64,000 bases of DNA, taken from NCBI RefSeq assembly GCF_023167545.1, contig NZ_AP014647.1:434001-498000 (forward strand), written 5' to 3'. Numbering within the stretch: the stretch's first letter is position 1; each line of letters opens with the position of its first letter. The translations under genes and the position numbers were made by a program. Under the pieces are notes generated by a model. It had not been told where the DNA came from. It made no database searches and worked only from the letters and a program-made list of their open reading frames with translations. Below are positions 9,402-20,048 of this stretch, piece by piece. This DNA comes from Streptococcus constellatus subsp. constellatus (GTDB taxonomy: Bacteria > Bacillota > Bacilli > Lactobacillales > Streptococcaceae).

Positions 9402-10787
9402 ATGGCTAGAGATGGCTTTTTTACAGGATTAGATATCGGAACAAGCTCCATTAAGGTCTTGGTAGCAGAACACGTAAACAATGAATTAAATGTAATTGGG
9501 GTTAGTAACGCCAAAAGTGCTGGTGTCAAAGATGGTATCATTGTAGATATCGAAGCAGCAGCAAGTGCTATAAAGTCTGCAATTTCACAAGCAGAGGAAA
9601 AAGCAGGGATTTCAATTAAGTTGGTGAATGTTGGTTTGCCTGCTAACTTGTTGCAGATTGAAGCAACACAAGGTATGATTCCTGTGACAAGTGAAACGAA
9701 AGAAATTACAGATGCAGATGTTGAAAATGTTGTACGATCTGCTTTGACAAAAAGTATGACTCCAGACCGGGAAGTTATTACCTTTATTCCAGAGGAATTC
9801 ATCGTAGATGGTTTCCAAGGAATTCGTGATCCTCGCGGAATGATGGGAATTCGTTTAGAAATGCGTGGTCTTCTATATACAGGTCCACGTACTATTCTTC
9901 ATAATTTGAGAAAAACGGTTGAGCGTGCAGGAGTTCAAGTTGAAAACATTATCATTTCTCCGCTCGCTATGACAAAATCCGTTCTGAATGAAGGAGAGCG
10001 TGAGTTTGGTGCAACTGTCATTGATATGGGGGGCGGCCAAACAACTGCAGCTTCTGTTCGCAATCAAGAATTACAATTTACCAATATCTATCAAGAAGGT
10101 GGCGAATATGTTACAAAAGACATCTCTAAGGTTTTAAAAACATCTAAGAAGTTGGCAGAGAGCTTGAAGTTTAACTATGGAGAAGCATACGTACCTGCCG
10201 CAAGCAATGAGTCTTTCCAAGTGGAAGTAATTGGTGAAGTGGAACCAGTTGAAGTGACAGAGCGTTATTTAGCAGAAATTATTTCAGCGCGTGTTAAACA
10301 TATCTTTGAACAAATCAAGCAAGATTTAGAGAGAAGACATTTATTAGAGCTTCCAGGTGGTATTGTTATTATTGGAGGCGGTGCGATTTTGCCGGGCGTG
10401 GTTGAATTGGCACAAGAAGTTTTCGGTGTTCCCGTTAAATTATATGTTCCAAATCAAATCGGTATTCGTAATCCAGCGTTTGCCCATGTTATTAGTTTAT
10501 CAGAGTATGCAGGAAACTTATCTGAAGTGGATGTTCTAGCACAAGCTGCTGTTCATGGTGATGAACTTTTACGGCATCAGCCAGTTGAATTCTCTCGTTC
10601 AACACAGCAAAGTCAGTCGTTCAATCCGTTGCAACGCTTTACTCAACCACAACAGCCAACTGCGGCTTTGGTTGATGAAGCAGTAGAAGAAGTTGAACGT
10701 CCAGAACCACTTCCAACACAATCTCAACAGCCAAAAGAAAAATTGACAGATCGTGTTCGAAATCTGCTTGGTAATATGTTTGATTAA
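9402..10787 (+). CDS. ftsA: Cell division protein FtsA
   Basis: 461 residues. Actin-like ATPase with phosphate-1 GLDIGTSSIK near the N-terminus, a phosphate-2 region IDMGGGQTTA and adenosine motif GGIVIIGGGAILPG. A Gln/Pro-rich linker (about 390-440) leads to a C-terminal amphipathic helix (LTDRVRNLLGNMF) that attaches the protein to the membrane. FtsA tethers FtsZ and recruits later divisome proteins. Start chosen at ATG preceded by AGAGAGGAATGG; ftsZ follows after 18 bases. Confidence 0.97.
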   Translation: MARDGFFTGLDIGTSSIKVLVAEHVNNELNVIGVSNAKSAGVKDGIIVDIEAAASAIKSAISQAEEKAGISIKLVNVGLPANLLQIEATQGMIPVTSETKEITDADVENVVRSALTKSMTPDREVITFIPEEFIVDGFQGIRDPRGMMGIRLEMRGLLYTGPRTILHNLRKTVERAGVQVENIIISPLAMTKSVLNEGEREFGATVIDMGGGQTTAASVRNQELQFTNIYQEGGEYVTKDISKVLKTSKKLAESLKFNYGEAYVPAASNESFQVEVIGEVEPVEVTERYLAEIISARVKHIFEQIKQDLERRHLLELPGGIVIIGGGAILPGVVELAQEVFGVPVKLYVPNQIGIRNPAFAHVISLSEYAGNLSEVDVLAQAAVHGDELLRHQPVEFSRSTQQSQSFNPLQRFTQPQQPTAALVDEAVEEVERPEPLPTQSQQPKEKLTDRVRNLLGNMFD

Positions 10788-10799
10788 AGGAGAAGGTAA

Positions 10800-12080
<1,281 letters not shown>

Positions 12081-12081
12081 A

Positions 12082-12753
12082 ATGGATTTAGAAAAGAATA
12101 CATCTCAAGTTTTGGAGAATGTAGCACAGGCTACACAACAAGTTAATCGCTCAGAAAAATCAGTAGAAGTAATAGCTGTCACCAAATATGTTGACAGCTC
12201 TACTGCTAAAGAACTGATTAAAGCAGGGATTCATCATATCGGTGAAAATCGAGTAGATAAGTTTCTAGATAAATATCAGGCTCTACAAGATGAACATGTG
12301 ATTTGGCACTTAATTGGTACGCTTCAAAGGCGAAAAGTGAAAGATGTCATTAACTATGTAGACTATTTCCATGCCTTGGATTCAGTAAAATTAGCTCAAG
12401 AAATCAACAAAAGAGCAGAGCATATCATTAAATGCTTTTTACAAGTCAATATTTCCAAAGAAGCCAGTAAACATGGTTTCACTGTAGAGGAAATTGATAC
12501 TATTTTACCTGAGCTAGAAAAACTTGAAAAGATTCAGATTGTTGGTTTGATGACAATGGCACCATTTGAAGCGAATGAGGCTGAATTAAATGCTATTTTC
12601 CAACAAGCTAATCAATTACAAAAAAGATTACAACGTAAACAGTTACCCAACATGCCTTTTACTGATTTAAGTATGGGAATGAGCCGCGATTATGCAATAG
12701 CCATTGCAAATGGTTCGACTTTTGTCAGAATTGGTACCGCATTTTTTAAATAG
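12082..12753 (+). CDS. ylmE: YggS/YlmE family pyridoxal phosphate-binding protein
   Basis: 223 residues, alanine-racemase-like TIM barrel with the PLP-lysine motif AVTKYVDSSTAKEL near residue 35, GENRVDKF, WHLIGTLQRRK and the C-terminal phosphate site LSMGMSRDY. The family (PLPBP) controls vitamin B6 and amino-acid homeostasis without a known catalytic reaction. Its place between ftsZ and sepF is conserved across Gram-positive bacteria; any direct role in division is unproved. Confidence 0.95.
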   Translation: MDLEKNTSQVLENVAQATQQVNRSEKSVEVIAVTKYVDSSTAKELIKAGIHHIGENRVDKFLDKYQALQDEHVIWHLIGTLQRRKVKDVINYVDYFHALDSVKLAQEINKRAEHIIKCFLQVNISKEASKHGFTVEEIDTILPELEKLEKIQIVGLMTMAPFEANEAELNAIFQQANQLQKRLQRKQLPNMPFTDLSMGMSRDYAIAIANGSTFVRIGTAFFK

Positions 12754-12762
12754 GAAAGTATT

Positions 12763-13305
12763 ATGTCTCTTAAAGATAGATTTGATAAATTCATTGATTA
12801 CTTTACAGAAGATGGTGAAGACGCAAGCGTTCAAACGCCAGAGTTACCACCGCGTGTGAGTAATCAATCTACACCTACCAAAGAAAGACTAGTACATACA
12901 GCGAGTAGCTCTTCACAATCTTCTACAAAGTCGGGAGCAAATGAGAACATTACTCGTCTGCATGCACGTCAGCAAGAATTGGCACAACATCGGACAATTT
13001 CAGATGACAAAGTGACAATCAATGTTCGTTATCCAAGAAAATATGAAGAAACAACTGAAATTGTTGATTTGTTAATTGTTAATGAAAGCATTTTGATTGA
13101 TTTTCAATATATGACAGAAGTGCAAGCTCGTCGTTGTTTGGATTATTTGGATGGTGCTCGTTATGTGCTTGCAGGAAATATAAAAAAAGTTGCAAGTACA
13201 ATGTACCTTTTAACACCAATCAATGTTGTTGTAAATGTTGAGGATTTGAAATTACCTGAGGATTTACAAAGTGGCGAATTTGATTTTGATATGAAACGTA
13301 GATAA
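12763..13305 (+). CDS. sepF: Cell division protein SepF
   Basis: 180 residues: an N-terminal amphipathic helix ([18 protein letters not shown]) that binds membrane, a low-complexity Ser/Thr/Gln linker (about 25-75), and the SepF (DUF552) core with the dimer-forming beta sheet. SepF polymerises into arcs and links FtsZ to the membrane, overlapping in function with FtsA. Nine bases separate it from ylmE and four from ylmG. Confidence 0.96.
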   Translation: MSLKDRFDKFIDYFTEDGEDASVQTPELPPRVSNQSTPTKERLVHTASSSSQSSTKSGANENITRLHARQQELAQHRTISDDKVTINVRYPRKYEETTEIVDLLIVNESILIDFQYMTEVQARRCLDYLDGARYVLAGNIKKVASTMYLLTPINVVVNVEDLKLPEDLQSGEFDFDMKRR

Positions 13306-13309
13306 AAAC

Positions 13310-13573
13310 ATGGTTTGGATTGTAAATATACTTTATAATTTGGTAAGAGTGTATTCATTTATTTTAGTGGTGTATGCTCTCTTATCTTGGTTTCCGGGTG
13401 CCTATCAAACATCACTTGGTCAGTTGATTTTACGGATAGTAGAGCCTGTTTTGAAACCATTTCAACGTTTCAATTTACAATTTGCTGGTCTTGATTGGAC
13501 GATTCTTATCGTTATCTTTCTTTTGAATTTGATTTCTGGCATCATTTTGAATGCTCTTTTGCTTTTAGCTTAA
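13310..13573 (+). CDS. ylmG: YggT family membrane protein YlmG
   Basis: 87 residues with two hydrophobic segments (about 5-27 and 61-86) flanking the conserved LLSWFPGAYQ and EPVLKPFQRF motifs of the YggT family. Function is not firmly known; the plant homologue affects chloroplast nucleoid distribution, and the location inside the division cluster is conserved. The first codon ATG overlaps no other gene; the start follows the sepF stop by four bases, and the Shine-Dalgarno must lie inside sepF. Confidence 0.93.
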   Translation: MVWIVNILYNLVRVYSFILVVYALLSWFPGAYQTSLGQLILRIVEPVLKPFQRFNLQFAGLDWTILIVIFLLNLISGIILNALLLLA

Positions 13574-13577
13574 ATTC

Positions 13578-14369
13578 ATGAGGAATATTAAACATTTATA
13601 CCAACATTTTACAGAAGAAGATCGTGAATTTGTTGATAAAAGCTTAGAAAAGATGCAGCGAGTTGAGGATTCTTATTCTTTTGAAGTAACTTCGTTTGTG
13701 AATCCACACCAAGTTGAAATTTTACGAAATCTTGGAAATCATTTGCAATTGCAAATATTTTCAAGTTCGGATTATTATACGAGTGAATTGGCTAAAGTCA
13801 TTATTGCTCCTCTCTACTATGAGTTGCAAGTAAGTGATTTTGAAATAGATCTGTTAGAAATCAGCTATGCGAATAAATTTCACCACTTAACCCATTCGCA
13901 AATAATGGGAACAGTGCTGAATCAATTAGGAATTGAGCGCAAAGTTTTTGGTGATATTCTTGTTGCTTCTGGTAGAGCACAAATTATGGTAGATAGAAAA
14001 TTTACTCAATTTTTCATCGATCATATCTCAAGGATAGCAAAGACATCTGTAAAATTGAAACAAGTGGATTTTTCACAACTGATAGCTGTTCAAGCAGATT
14101 CAAAGCTAAGAGATGTGCTTGTTTCTAGTATGCGTTTGGATAAAGTCTTAGCTGCTTCATTTCGTTTGTCACGAAGTGTTGCGACTAAGTTGATAGCAAC
14201 AAAGCAAGTTAGGGTAAATTATTCTATGTTGGATAATCCTAGTCATCATTTGTTATTAAATGACTTGATTAGTGTACGAGGATATGGAAGAGTAAAAGTT
14301 TTAAGAGAAAATGGCTTTTCAAAAAATGGAAAGTACAAATTAACTGTTGAATTATTGTCTAGTAAGTAA
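13578..14369 (+). CDS. ylmH: S4-domain RNA-binding protein YlmH
   Basis: 263 residues. N-terminal part resembles YlmH proteins of Gram-positive division clusters; the C-terminal S4 domain (about residues 180-245, MRLDKVLAASFRLSRSVATKL) binds structured RNA. Work in Bacillus links YlmH to rescue of stalled ribosomal subunits carrying peptidyl-tRNA; nothing here tests that. Ten bases precede divIVA. Confidence 0.93.
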   Translation: MRNIKHLYQHFTEEDREFVDKSLEKMQRVEDSYSFEVTSFVNPHQVEILRNLGNHLQLQIFSSSDYYTSELAKVIIAPLYYELQVSDFEIDLLEISYANKFHHLTHSQIMGTVLNQLGIERKVFGDILVASGRAQIMVDRKFTQFFIDHISRIAKTSVKLKQVDFSQLIAVQADSKLRDVLVSSMRLDKVLAASFRLSRSVATKLIATKQVRVNYSMLDNPSHHLLLNDLISVRGYGRVKVLRENGFSKNGKYKLTVELLSSK

Positions 14370-14378
14370 GGAGAAAAT

Positions 14379-15140
14379 ATGGCTATTACATCATTAGAAA
14401 TTAAAGATAAAGCTTTTGCTCACAAATTTAGAGGATATGATGTTGACGAAGTAGATGAATTTCTTGACATCATTGTCCAAGATTATGAAGATTTAGTTCG
14501 TGTCAATCATGAACAAGAGTCAAAAATTAAAAATCTGGAAGAACGTTTGACTTACTTTGACGAGATGAAGGATTCCCTTAGCCAGTCTGTATTGATTGCA
14601 CAAGATACAGCAGAACGTGTGAAACAAGCGGCAAATGACCGTTCTGAAAACATTGTTCATAAAGCTGAGCAAGAAGCCCAACATTTGTTAGATGAGGCAA
14701 AATACAAGGCTAATGAAATTCTTCGTCAAGCGACAGATAATGCTAAGAAAGTGGCTGTTGAAACAGAAGAGTTGAAAAATAAAACGCGTGTCTTCCACCA
14801 ACGTTTAAAATCAACAATTGAAAGTCAATTAAGCATTGTGAATTCTTCAGAATGGGAAGATATTCTTCGTCCAACAGCTACTTACTTGCAAACAAGCGAT
14901 GAAGCTTTTAAAGAAGTTGTTCAATCAGCTCTAGGGGAAGTTGTTGAGACAGCAGAAGAAGATGAAATTGATCTGACACGTCAATTTTCTCCGGAAGAAA
15001 TAGAAGAACTACAGCAACGCATTGAAGAAGCAAATCGTGAATTAGCAGAAACACAAGCATTTGAAACTTTAGACGAGTCTGTTTTGGGTTTGCATTTAAC
15101 AAATGATGAGAACTCAACAGAATCAGTAGATATTTTATAA
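14379..15140 (+). CDS. divIVA: Cell division initiation protein DivIVA
   Basis: 253 residues. The N-terminal membrane-curvature domain contains FAHKFRGYDVDEVDEFLD, the family hallmark; the rest is predicted coiled coil (about 30-165) followed by an acidic tail rich in E and Q (about 190-235). DivIVA localises to septum and poles and organises peripheral versus septal wall growth in streptococci. It closes the division cluster, and a T-box leader for ileS begins within about 20 bases of its stop. Confidence 0.96.
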   Translation: MAITSLEIKDKAFAHKFRGYDVDEVDEFLDIIVQDYEDLVRVNHEQESKIKNLEERLTYFDEMKDSLSQSVLIAQDTAERVKQAANDRSENIVHKAEQEAQHLLDEAKYKANEILRQATDNAKKVAVETEELKNKTRVFHQRLKSTIESQLSIVNSSEWEDILRPTATYLQTSDEAFKEVVQSALGEVVETAEEDEIDLTRQFSPEEIEELQQRIEEANRELAETQAFETLDESVLGLHLTNDENSTESVDIL

Positions 15141-15159
15141 GAAAATGTAAAAACAAGAT

Positions 15160-15368
15160 GCTAACAAAATATTCGCAGCGAGCAGGTGACGGTGAGAGAC
15201 CTGTAATCCCTTTTGTTAGGATTATCATTTTACAAACTTAGATCTGAAAAACAGTAAGATTTAGCGCCTAACTCACGTTACGAGTAAGAGGGATAGGAAT
15301 ATTATTCTTGTCTAAATGAAGGTGGTACCACGAATTTTCGTCCTTTGGATGAATTTGTGGTTTTTTTA
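15160..15368 (+). promoter_or_regulatory. Isoleucine T-box riboswitch upstream of ileS
   Basis: Stem I starts with GCTAACAAAA (pairing with TTTTGTTAG near 15211-15219), followed by a specifier region in which ATC (15224-15226), an isoleucine codon followed by A, is the best candidate. The T-box consensus AAGGTGGTACCACG is at 15319-15332. The competing terminator uses CCACGAATTTTCGTCC with GGATGAATTTGTGG (15328-15360) and a T-run to 15367. Uncharged tRNA-Ile should stabilise the antiterminator and allow ileS transcription. Confidence 0.93.
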
Positions 15369-15403
15369 TTTTAATATGTTACTAATATGAAAAAGGAGAA
15401 CTT

Positions 15404-18196
15404 ATGAAATTAAAGGAAACTCTTAATCTTGGAAAAACAGCTTTTCCAATGCGTGCTGGTTTGCCGAATAAAGAACCTCTTTGGCAAAAAGAATGGGAAG
15501 ATGCAAAATTGTATCAACGCCGTCAAGAATTGAATGAAGGAAAACCGCATTTCACACTTCATGATGGACCTCCATATGCCAATGGAAATATCCATGTTGG
15601 TCATGCTATGAATAAGATCTCAAAAGATATTATTGTGCGTTCAAAATCAATGTCTGGCTATTATGCACCTTACATTCCAGGGTGGGATACGCATGGTCTT
15701 CCAATCGAGCAAGTTCTAGCGAAGCAAGGTGTGAAACGAAAAGAAATGGATTTGGCAGAATATTTAAAGCTTTGTCGTGATTATGCACTGAGTCAAGTGG
15801 ATAAACAACGTGAAGATTTCAAACGCCTAGGTGTCTCAGGTGACTGGGAATATCCATATGTGACTTTGACTCCAGACTATGAAGCTGCTCAAATTCGTGT
15901 TTTTGGAGAAATGGCGAAAAAAGGCTATATCTATCGTGGTGCGAAACCAGTTTACTGGTCTTGGTCATCTGAATCAGCCCTTGCTGAAGCAGAGATTGAA
16001 TACCATGATTTGGTTTCAACTTCACTTTACTACGCCAACAAAGTCAAAGATGGAAAAGGCGTTCTAGATACAGATACTTACATTGTTGTATGGACCACAA
16101 CTCCATTCACCGTCACAGCTTCTCGTGGGTTGACAGTGGGTGCAGATATTGATTATGTTTTGGTACAGCCAGCAGGTGAAACTCGCAAGTTTATTGTAGC
16201 GTCTGAATTGTTGAATAGCTTATCTGAGAAATTTGGCTGGATTGATGTTCAAGTGTTGGCTACTTACCGTGGTCAAGAGTTGAACTACATCGTGACGGAA
16301 CACCCGTGGGATATTGAAGTAGAAGAACTTGTCATCCTTGGTGACCATGTTACAACAGATTCTGGTACTGGTATTGTCCATACAGCACCAGGCTTTGGTG
16401 AGGACGACTATAATGTCGGTGTTGCCAACGGCTTGGAAGTGTTTGTCACTGTTAACGAACGCGGTATCATGATGGAAAATGCTGGTCCTGACTTTGAAGG
16501 CCAATTCTATGACAAGGTTGCACCAACTGTTATTGAGAAACTTGGTGACTTGCTCCTTGCTCAAGAAGAAATCTCTCACTCTTACCCATTTGACTGGCGT
16601 ACGAAAAAACCAATCATCTGGCGTGCCGTACCACAGTGGTTTGCATCTGTATCAAAATTCCGTCAAGAAATCTTGGATGAGATTGAAAAGGTTAAATTCC
16701 ACTCAGAATGGGGAAAAGTGCGTCTTTACAACATGATTCGTGACCGTGGCGACTGGGTTATCTCTCGTCAACGTGCTTGGGGAGTGCCACTTCCAATCTT
16801 CTATGCAGAGGATGGGACACCGATTATGACAGAAGAAACGATTGAGCATGTGGCAGAACTTTTCGCTGTTCATGGTTCGATTGTTTGGTGGCAACGGGAA
16901 GCGAAAGACTTACTTCCAGAAGGATTTACTCATCCAGGATCACCGAATGGTATATTCACTAAAGAAACAGATATTATGGATGTGTGGTTTGATTCAGGTT
17001 CTTCCTGGAATGGCGTAGTTGTGAATCGCCCAGAATTGACTTATCCTGCTGACCTGTATCTTGAAGGTTCAGACCAATATCGTGGTTGGTTCAATTCTTC
17101 TCTGATTACTTCTGTTGCAAATCATGGTGTGGCTCCTTATAAACAAATTCTTTCACAAGGGTTTGCTTTGGACGGTAAAGGCGAGAAAATGTCGAAGTCT
17201 CTCGGCAACACGATTGCTCCAAGTGATGTTGAAAAACAATTTGGTGCGGAAATCTTGCGGCTCTGGGTAACGAGTGTAGACTCCAGTAACGACGTTCGTA
17301 TCTCTATGGATATTTTGAGCCAAGTTTCTGAAACTTACCGTAAGATTCGGAATACCCTCCGTTTCTTGATTGCCAATACATCTGATTTCAATCCGAAAGA
17401 AGATACTGTTGCTTACGATGATCTTCGCTCCGTTGATAAATATATGACTGTTCGTTTTAATCAACTTATTAAGACCATTCGTAAAGCTTATGCGGACTTT
17501 GAATTTTTAGATATTTATAAAGCAATTGTAAACTTTGTGACAGTTGATTTATCAGCTTTCTATCTTGATTTTGCAAAAGATGTTGTTTACATTGAAGCAG
17601 CTAAATCATTAGAACGTCGTCAAATGCAAACCGTCTTTTATGATATTCTAGTAAACATTACAAAATTGTTGACTCCTATTATTCCACATACAGCAGAGGA
17701 AATCTGGTCTTACTTAGAGCATGAACCTGAAGAGTTTGTTCAGTTAGCGGAATTGCCAGATGCGCAGACTTTCCCTAATGAGGAAGAACTGTTGGATACT
17801 TGGACAGCCTTTATGAACTTCCGCAGTCAAGCTCAAAAAGCTTTGGAAGAAGCACGTAATGAAAAGGTTATTGGAAAATCCTTGGAAGCTCACTTAACGG
17901 TTTATCCAAATGAAGTAGTGAGAACACTACTTGAAGCAGTTAATAGCGATGTTGCACAACTTCTCATTGTGTCTAAATTAACAATCGCAGATGAACTAGT
18001 TCCTGAAAATGCTCTTGCTTTTGAGGATGTAGCCTTTACAGTAGAGCATGCAGTAGGTCAAGTTTGTGAACGTTGCCGTCGAGTAGATGAAACAGTCACA
18101 GAACGTAGCTATCATGCAATTGTTTGTGATCACTGTGCAGAAATTGTTGAAGAACATTTTGCGCAAGTGCTTGCAGAAGGTTTTGAAACGAAATAA
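15404..18196 (+). CDS. ileS: Isoleucyl-tRNA synthetase
   Basis: 930 residues, bacterial-type IleRS. Class I motifs HIGH (as HVGH in [11 protein letters not shown]) and KMSKS ([10 protein letters not shown]), the editing CP1 domain between them, and a C-terminal zinc ribbon with CERC and CDHC pairs that marks the bacterial, mupirocin-sensitive type (type is inference from architecture). It charges tRNA-Ile. Expression is under the T-box upstream; AAAGGAG precedes the ATG, and a terminator lies about 60 bases downstream. Confidence 0.98.
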   Translation: MKLKETLNLGKTAFPMRAGLPNKEPLWQKEWEDAKLYQRRQELNEGKPHFTLHDGPPYANGNIHVGHAMNKISKDIIVRSKSMSGYYAPYIPGWDTHGLPIEQVLAKQGVKRKEMDLAEYLKLCRDYALSQVDKQREDFKRLGVSGDWEYPYVTLTPDYEAAQIRVFGEMAKKGYIYRGAKPVYWSWSSESALAEAEIEYHDLVSTSLYYANKVKDGKGVLDTDTYIVVWTTTPFTVTASRGLTVGADIDYVLVQPAGETRKFIVASELLNSLSEKFGWIDVQVLATYRGQELNYIVTEHPWDIEVEELVILGDHVTTDSGTGIVHTAPGFGEDDYNVGVANGLEVFVTVNERGIMMENAGPDFEGQFYDKVAPTVIEKLGDLLLAQEEISHSYPFDWRTKKPIIWRAVPQWFASVSKFRQEILDEIEKVKFHSEWGKVRLYNMIRDRGDWVISRQRAWGVPLPIFYAEDGTPIMTEETIEHVAELFAVHGSIVWWQREAKDLLPEGFTHPGSPNGIFTKETDIMDVWFDSGSSWNGVVVNRPELTYPADLYLEGSDQYRGWFNSSLITSVANHGVAPYKQILSQGFALDGKGEKMSKSLGNTIAPSDVEKQFGAEILRLWVTSVDSSNDVRISMDILSQVSETYRKIRNTLRFLIANTSDFNPKEDTVAYDDLRSVDKYMTVRFNQLIKTIRKAYADFEFLDIYKAIVNFVTVDLSAFYLDFAKDVVYIEAAKSLERRQMQTVFYDILVNITKLLTPIIPHTAEEIWSYLEHEPEEFVQLAELPDAQTFPNEEELLDTWTAFMNFRSQAQKALEEARNEKVIGKSLEAHLTVYPNEVVRTLLEAVNSDVAQLLIVSKLTIADELVPENALAFEDVAFTVEHAVGQVCERCRRVDETVTERSYHAIVCDHCAEIVEEHFAQVLAEGFETK

Positions 18197-18258
18197 AGAG
18201 ATAGAACACACACTTAGTCTCTGGTCAACATAAAGGAATGAACAATAACAGAAAAGAT

Positions 18259-18297
18259 TAAGCTCAACGTTTTTACTAACTTGGGCTTAGTTTTTTG
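18259..18297 (+). terminator. Terminator downstream of ileS
   Basis: TAAGCTCAA (18259-18267) pairs with TTGGGCTTA (18281-18289), one wobble pair, followed by TTTTTT. Confidence 0.8.
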
Positions 18298-18369
18298 TAT
18301 AACGAGAATATTTGAAAGGGAGAAACTATTTACTTTGGTTGTGTTCTAACGGTGACATTTGCTCGCAGT

Positions 18370-18563
18370 CAAGGACTTGGGTGCAAGTTGATCCGGAGAC
18401 TTGTGCTGAAAAATGGCTTGAAAGAGAGATTCGGATAGAGGAGCAAGAGTAGGTTGTTGGTTTGTATGAAAAATTTGGGTTTAAATCTATTAGCGAACCC
18501 TTTATTCTAGAATCACGAGTCTATGTTATCATGATTTATAAGCAAGCGAGAAAAATGAACTAG
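18370..18563 (+). pseudogene. C-terminal remnant of a GNAT-family acetyltransferase
   Basis: The ileS to AI-2E-protein gap (18197-18677) holds no intact gene. In the frame ending at TAG 18561-18563 one reads VVGLYEKFGFKSISEPF followed by about 20 residues, matching the C-terminal beta strand and 'YEKFGF' signature of GNAT acetyltransferases. That frame is broken by TAG at 18450-18452 (where family members have a codon before VVG), and the segment just upstream, LAVKDLGAS in another frame, looks like the preceding acetyl-CoA-binding region. No start or N-terminal half is present. The family assignment rests on this short stretch. Confidence 0.6.
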
Positions 18564-18677
18564 TTTTTGGAATTGTGAGATAGAAGTACATCTTCTTAAA
18601 AAATAATTTGATTCATTTTTAAAAAAGCACTCATTTTTCCTGGAAAATATGATAGAATAGCTGTTAGGAGGAACTGT

Positions 18678-19802
18678 ATGTTTCATAAAAGTAAGTTATT
18701 TTTTTGGACCACCGAAGTCTTACTACTGACAATTATCTTTTTTATCTGGCGACAAATGGAAGGTCTGATTTCCCCCTTTGTGAGTGTTTTAAATACGGTT
18801 TTAATTCCTTTTCTTATCGCAGGCTTTTTATATTATGTAACCAATCCATTGGTGAAATTTTTGGAGAAAGAACTGAAAGTTAAGCGGATTTTTGGTGTTT
18901 TAATTACCTTGGTGCTTTTGTTTGGGCTTATTACCTTGGGGATCATTTATCTCTTGCCTATTTTAATTACGCAGTTGACCAGTTTGATCAATTCTACTCA
19001 GGATGTTTATGAAGGGTTACAAAAGTGGATTAATCAACTTTCTCAGAATGAATTATTTAAAAACTTTAATATTCAATCAATCTTGCGGCAGTTAAATTTA
19101 TCTTATGTGGATATTTTACAAAATATCCTAAATGGTGTAACTAATAGCTTGGGAAGTGTTGTGTCAGCTGTTTTAAACACGCTTTTAATCTTGATTATGA
19201 CACCGATTTTCTTGGTTTATTTCTTAATTGATGGAGACAAATTGCTTCCGATGTTGGAAAGAACTGTTCTGAAGCGAGATAAGCTGAATATCAGTAAGCT
19301 GTTGACCAATCTAAATGCAACGATTGCACGATATATTAGTGGGATTTCGATTGATGCTTTTATTATAGGAACGTTGGCTTTCATTGGTTATAGCGTCATT
19401 GGTTTGAAGTATGCTTTGGTATTTGCTATTTTTTCTGCTATTGCAAATTTAATTCCCTATATTGGGCCAAGTATTGGTTTAATTCCAATGATTATTACCT
19501 ATTTGATTATGGACCCTCAAAAAATGCTCATTGCTGTTCTTTATATGCTCATTGTGCAACAAATTGATGGTAATATTCTCTACCCACGAATTGTAGGTGG
19601 TGTGATGAAGGTGCATCCGATTACCATTATGGTTCTCTTACTTTTGTCGAGTAATATCTATGGGATTGTTGGGATGATTGTAGCGATTCCAACTTATTCC
19701 ATTCTGAAAGAAATTGCGAAGTTCCTAGCAAATTTATATGATAATCACCGATCAACACAGGAACAAAAGAAAAACGAAGAGTATGGGATTATCAACAAGT
19801 AA
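18678..19802 (+). CDS. AI-2E (PerM/YdbI) family membrane protein
   Basis: 374 residues with seven or eight membrane segments in the AI-2E pattern: N-terminal pair (about 10-60), a loop rich in N/Q/L (about 95-150), then the conserved core with GISIDAFIIGTLAFIGY and LIPYIGPSIGLIP. The family includes the proposed AI-2 exporter TqsA and Na+/Li+-proton antiporters, so substrate cannot be deduced. The ATG is preceded by AGGAGG (18665-18670). It appears monocistronic, with a terminator downstream. Confidence 0.9.
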   Translation: MFHKSKLFFWTTEVLLLTIIFFIWRQMEGLISPFVSVLNTVLIPFLIAGFLYYVTNPLVKFLEKELKVKRIFGVLITLVLLFGLITLGIIYLLPILITQLTSLINSTQDVYEGLQKWINQLSQNELFKNFNIQSILRQLNLSYVDILQNILNGVTNSLGSVVSAVLNTLLILIMTPIFLVYFLIDGDKLLPMLERTVLKRDKLNISKLLTNLNATIARYISGISIDAFIIGTLAFIGYSVIGLKYALVFAIFSAIANLIPYIGPSIGLIPMIITYLIMDPQKMLIAVLYMLIVQQIDGNILYPRIVGGVMKVHPITIMVLLLLSSNIYGIVGMIVAIPTYSILKEIAKFLANLYDNHRSTQEQKKNEEYGIINK

Positions 19803-19893
19803 GAAGGGAAACAAAATCGGTATTGCGAAAGCAATTGATTTTGTCAGCCCACTTTCAACTACTGCGCTTCGTTATAAAAACAATATCTTGTAA

Positions 19894-19926
19894 GAGTTTG
19901 GGAAATTTGTATCCCAGACTTTTTGT
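19894..19926 (+). terminator. Terminator after the AI-2E family gene
   Basis: AGTTTGGGA (19894-19902) pairs with TCCCAGACT (one wobble) ending at 19920, followed by TTTTTG. The remaining 19803-20048 gap shows only the promoter region of the next gene. Confidence 0.75.
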
Positions 19927-20048
19927 TTTAAAGTTATCTGAATTACGTTCCGAGCTGGAAAAGACTTCTTTTTTATAATGCGTTTTATTAAAACTAAAAA
20001 TGTATTTTTATGCTAAAATAGAACTAATAAGATAGAGGAGGTGCACTT

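Noticed and set aside
9356..9818. Minus-strand open frames of 68-148 codons opposite ftsA, and similar ones opposite ftsZ, ileS and mgtA
   Set aside because: Antisense shadows of conserved genes with biased codon use; no ribosome binding sites or family features.
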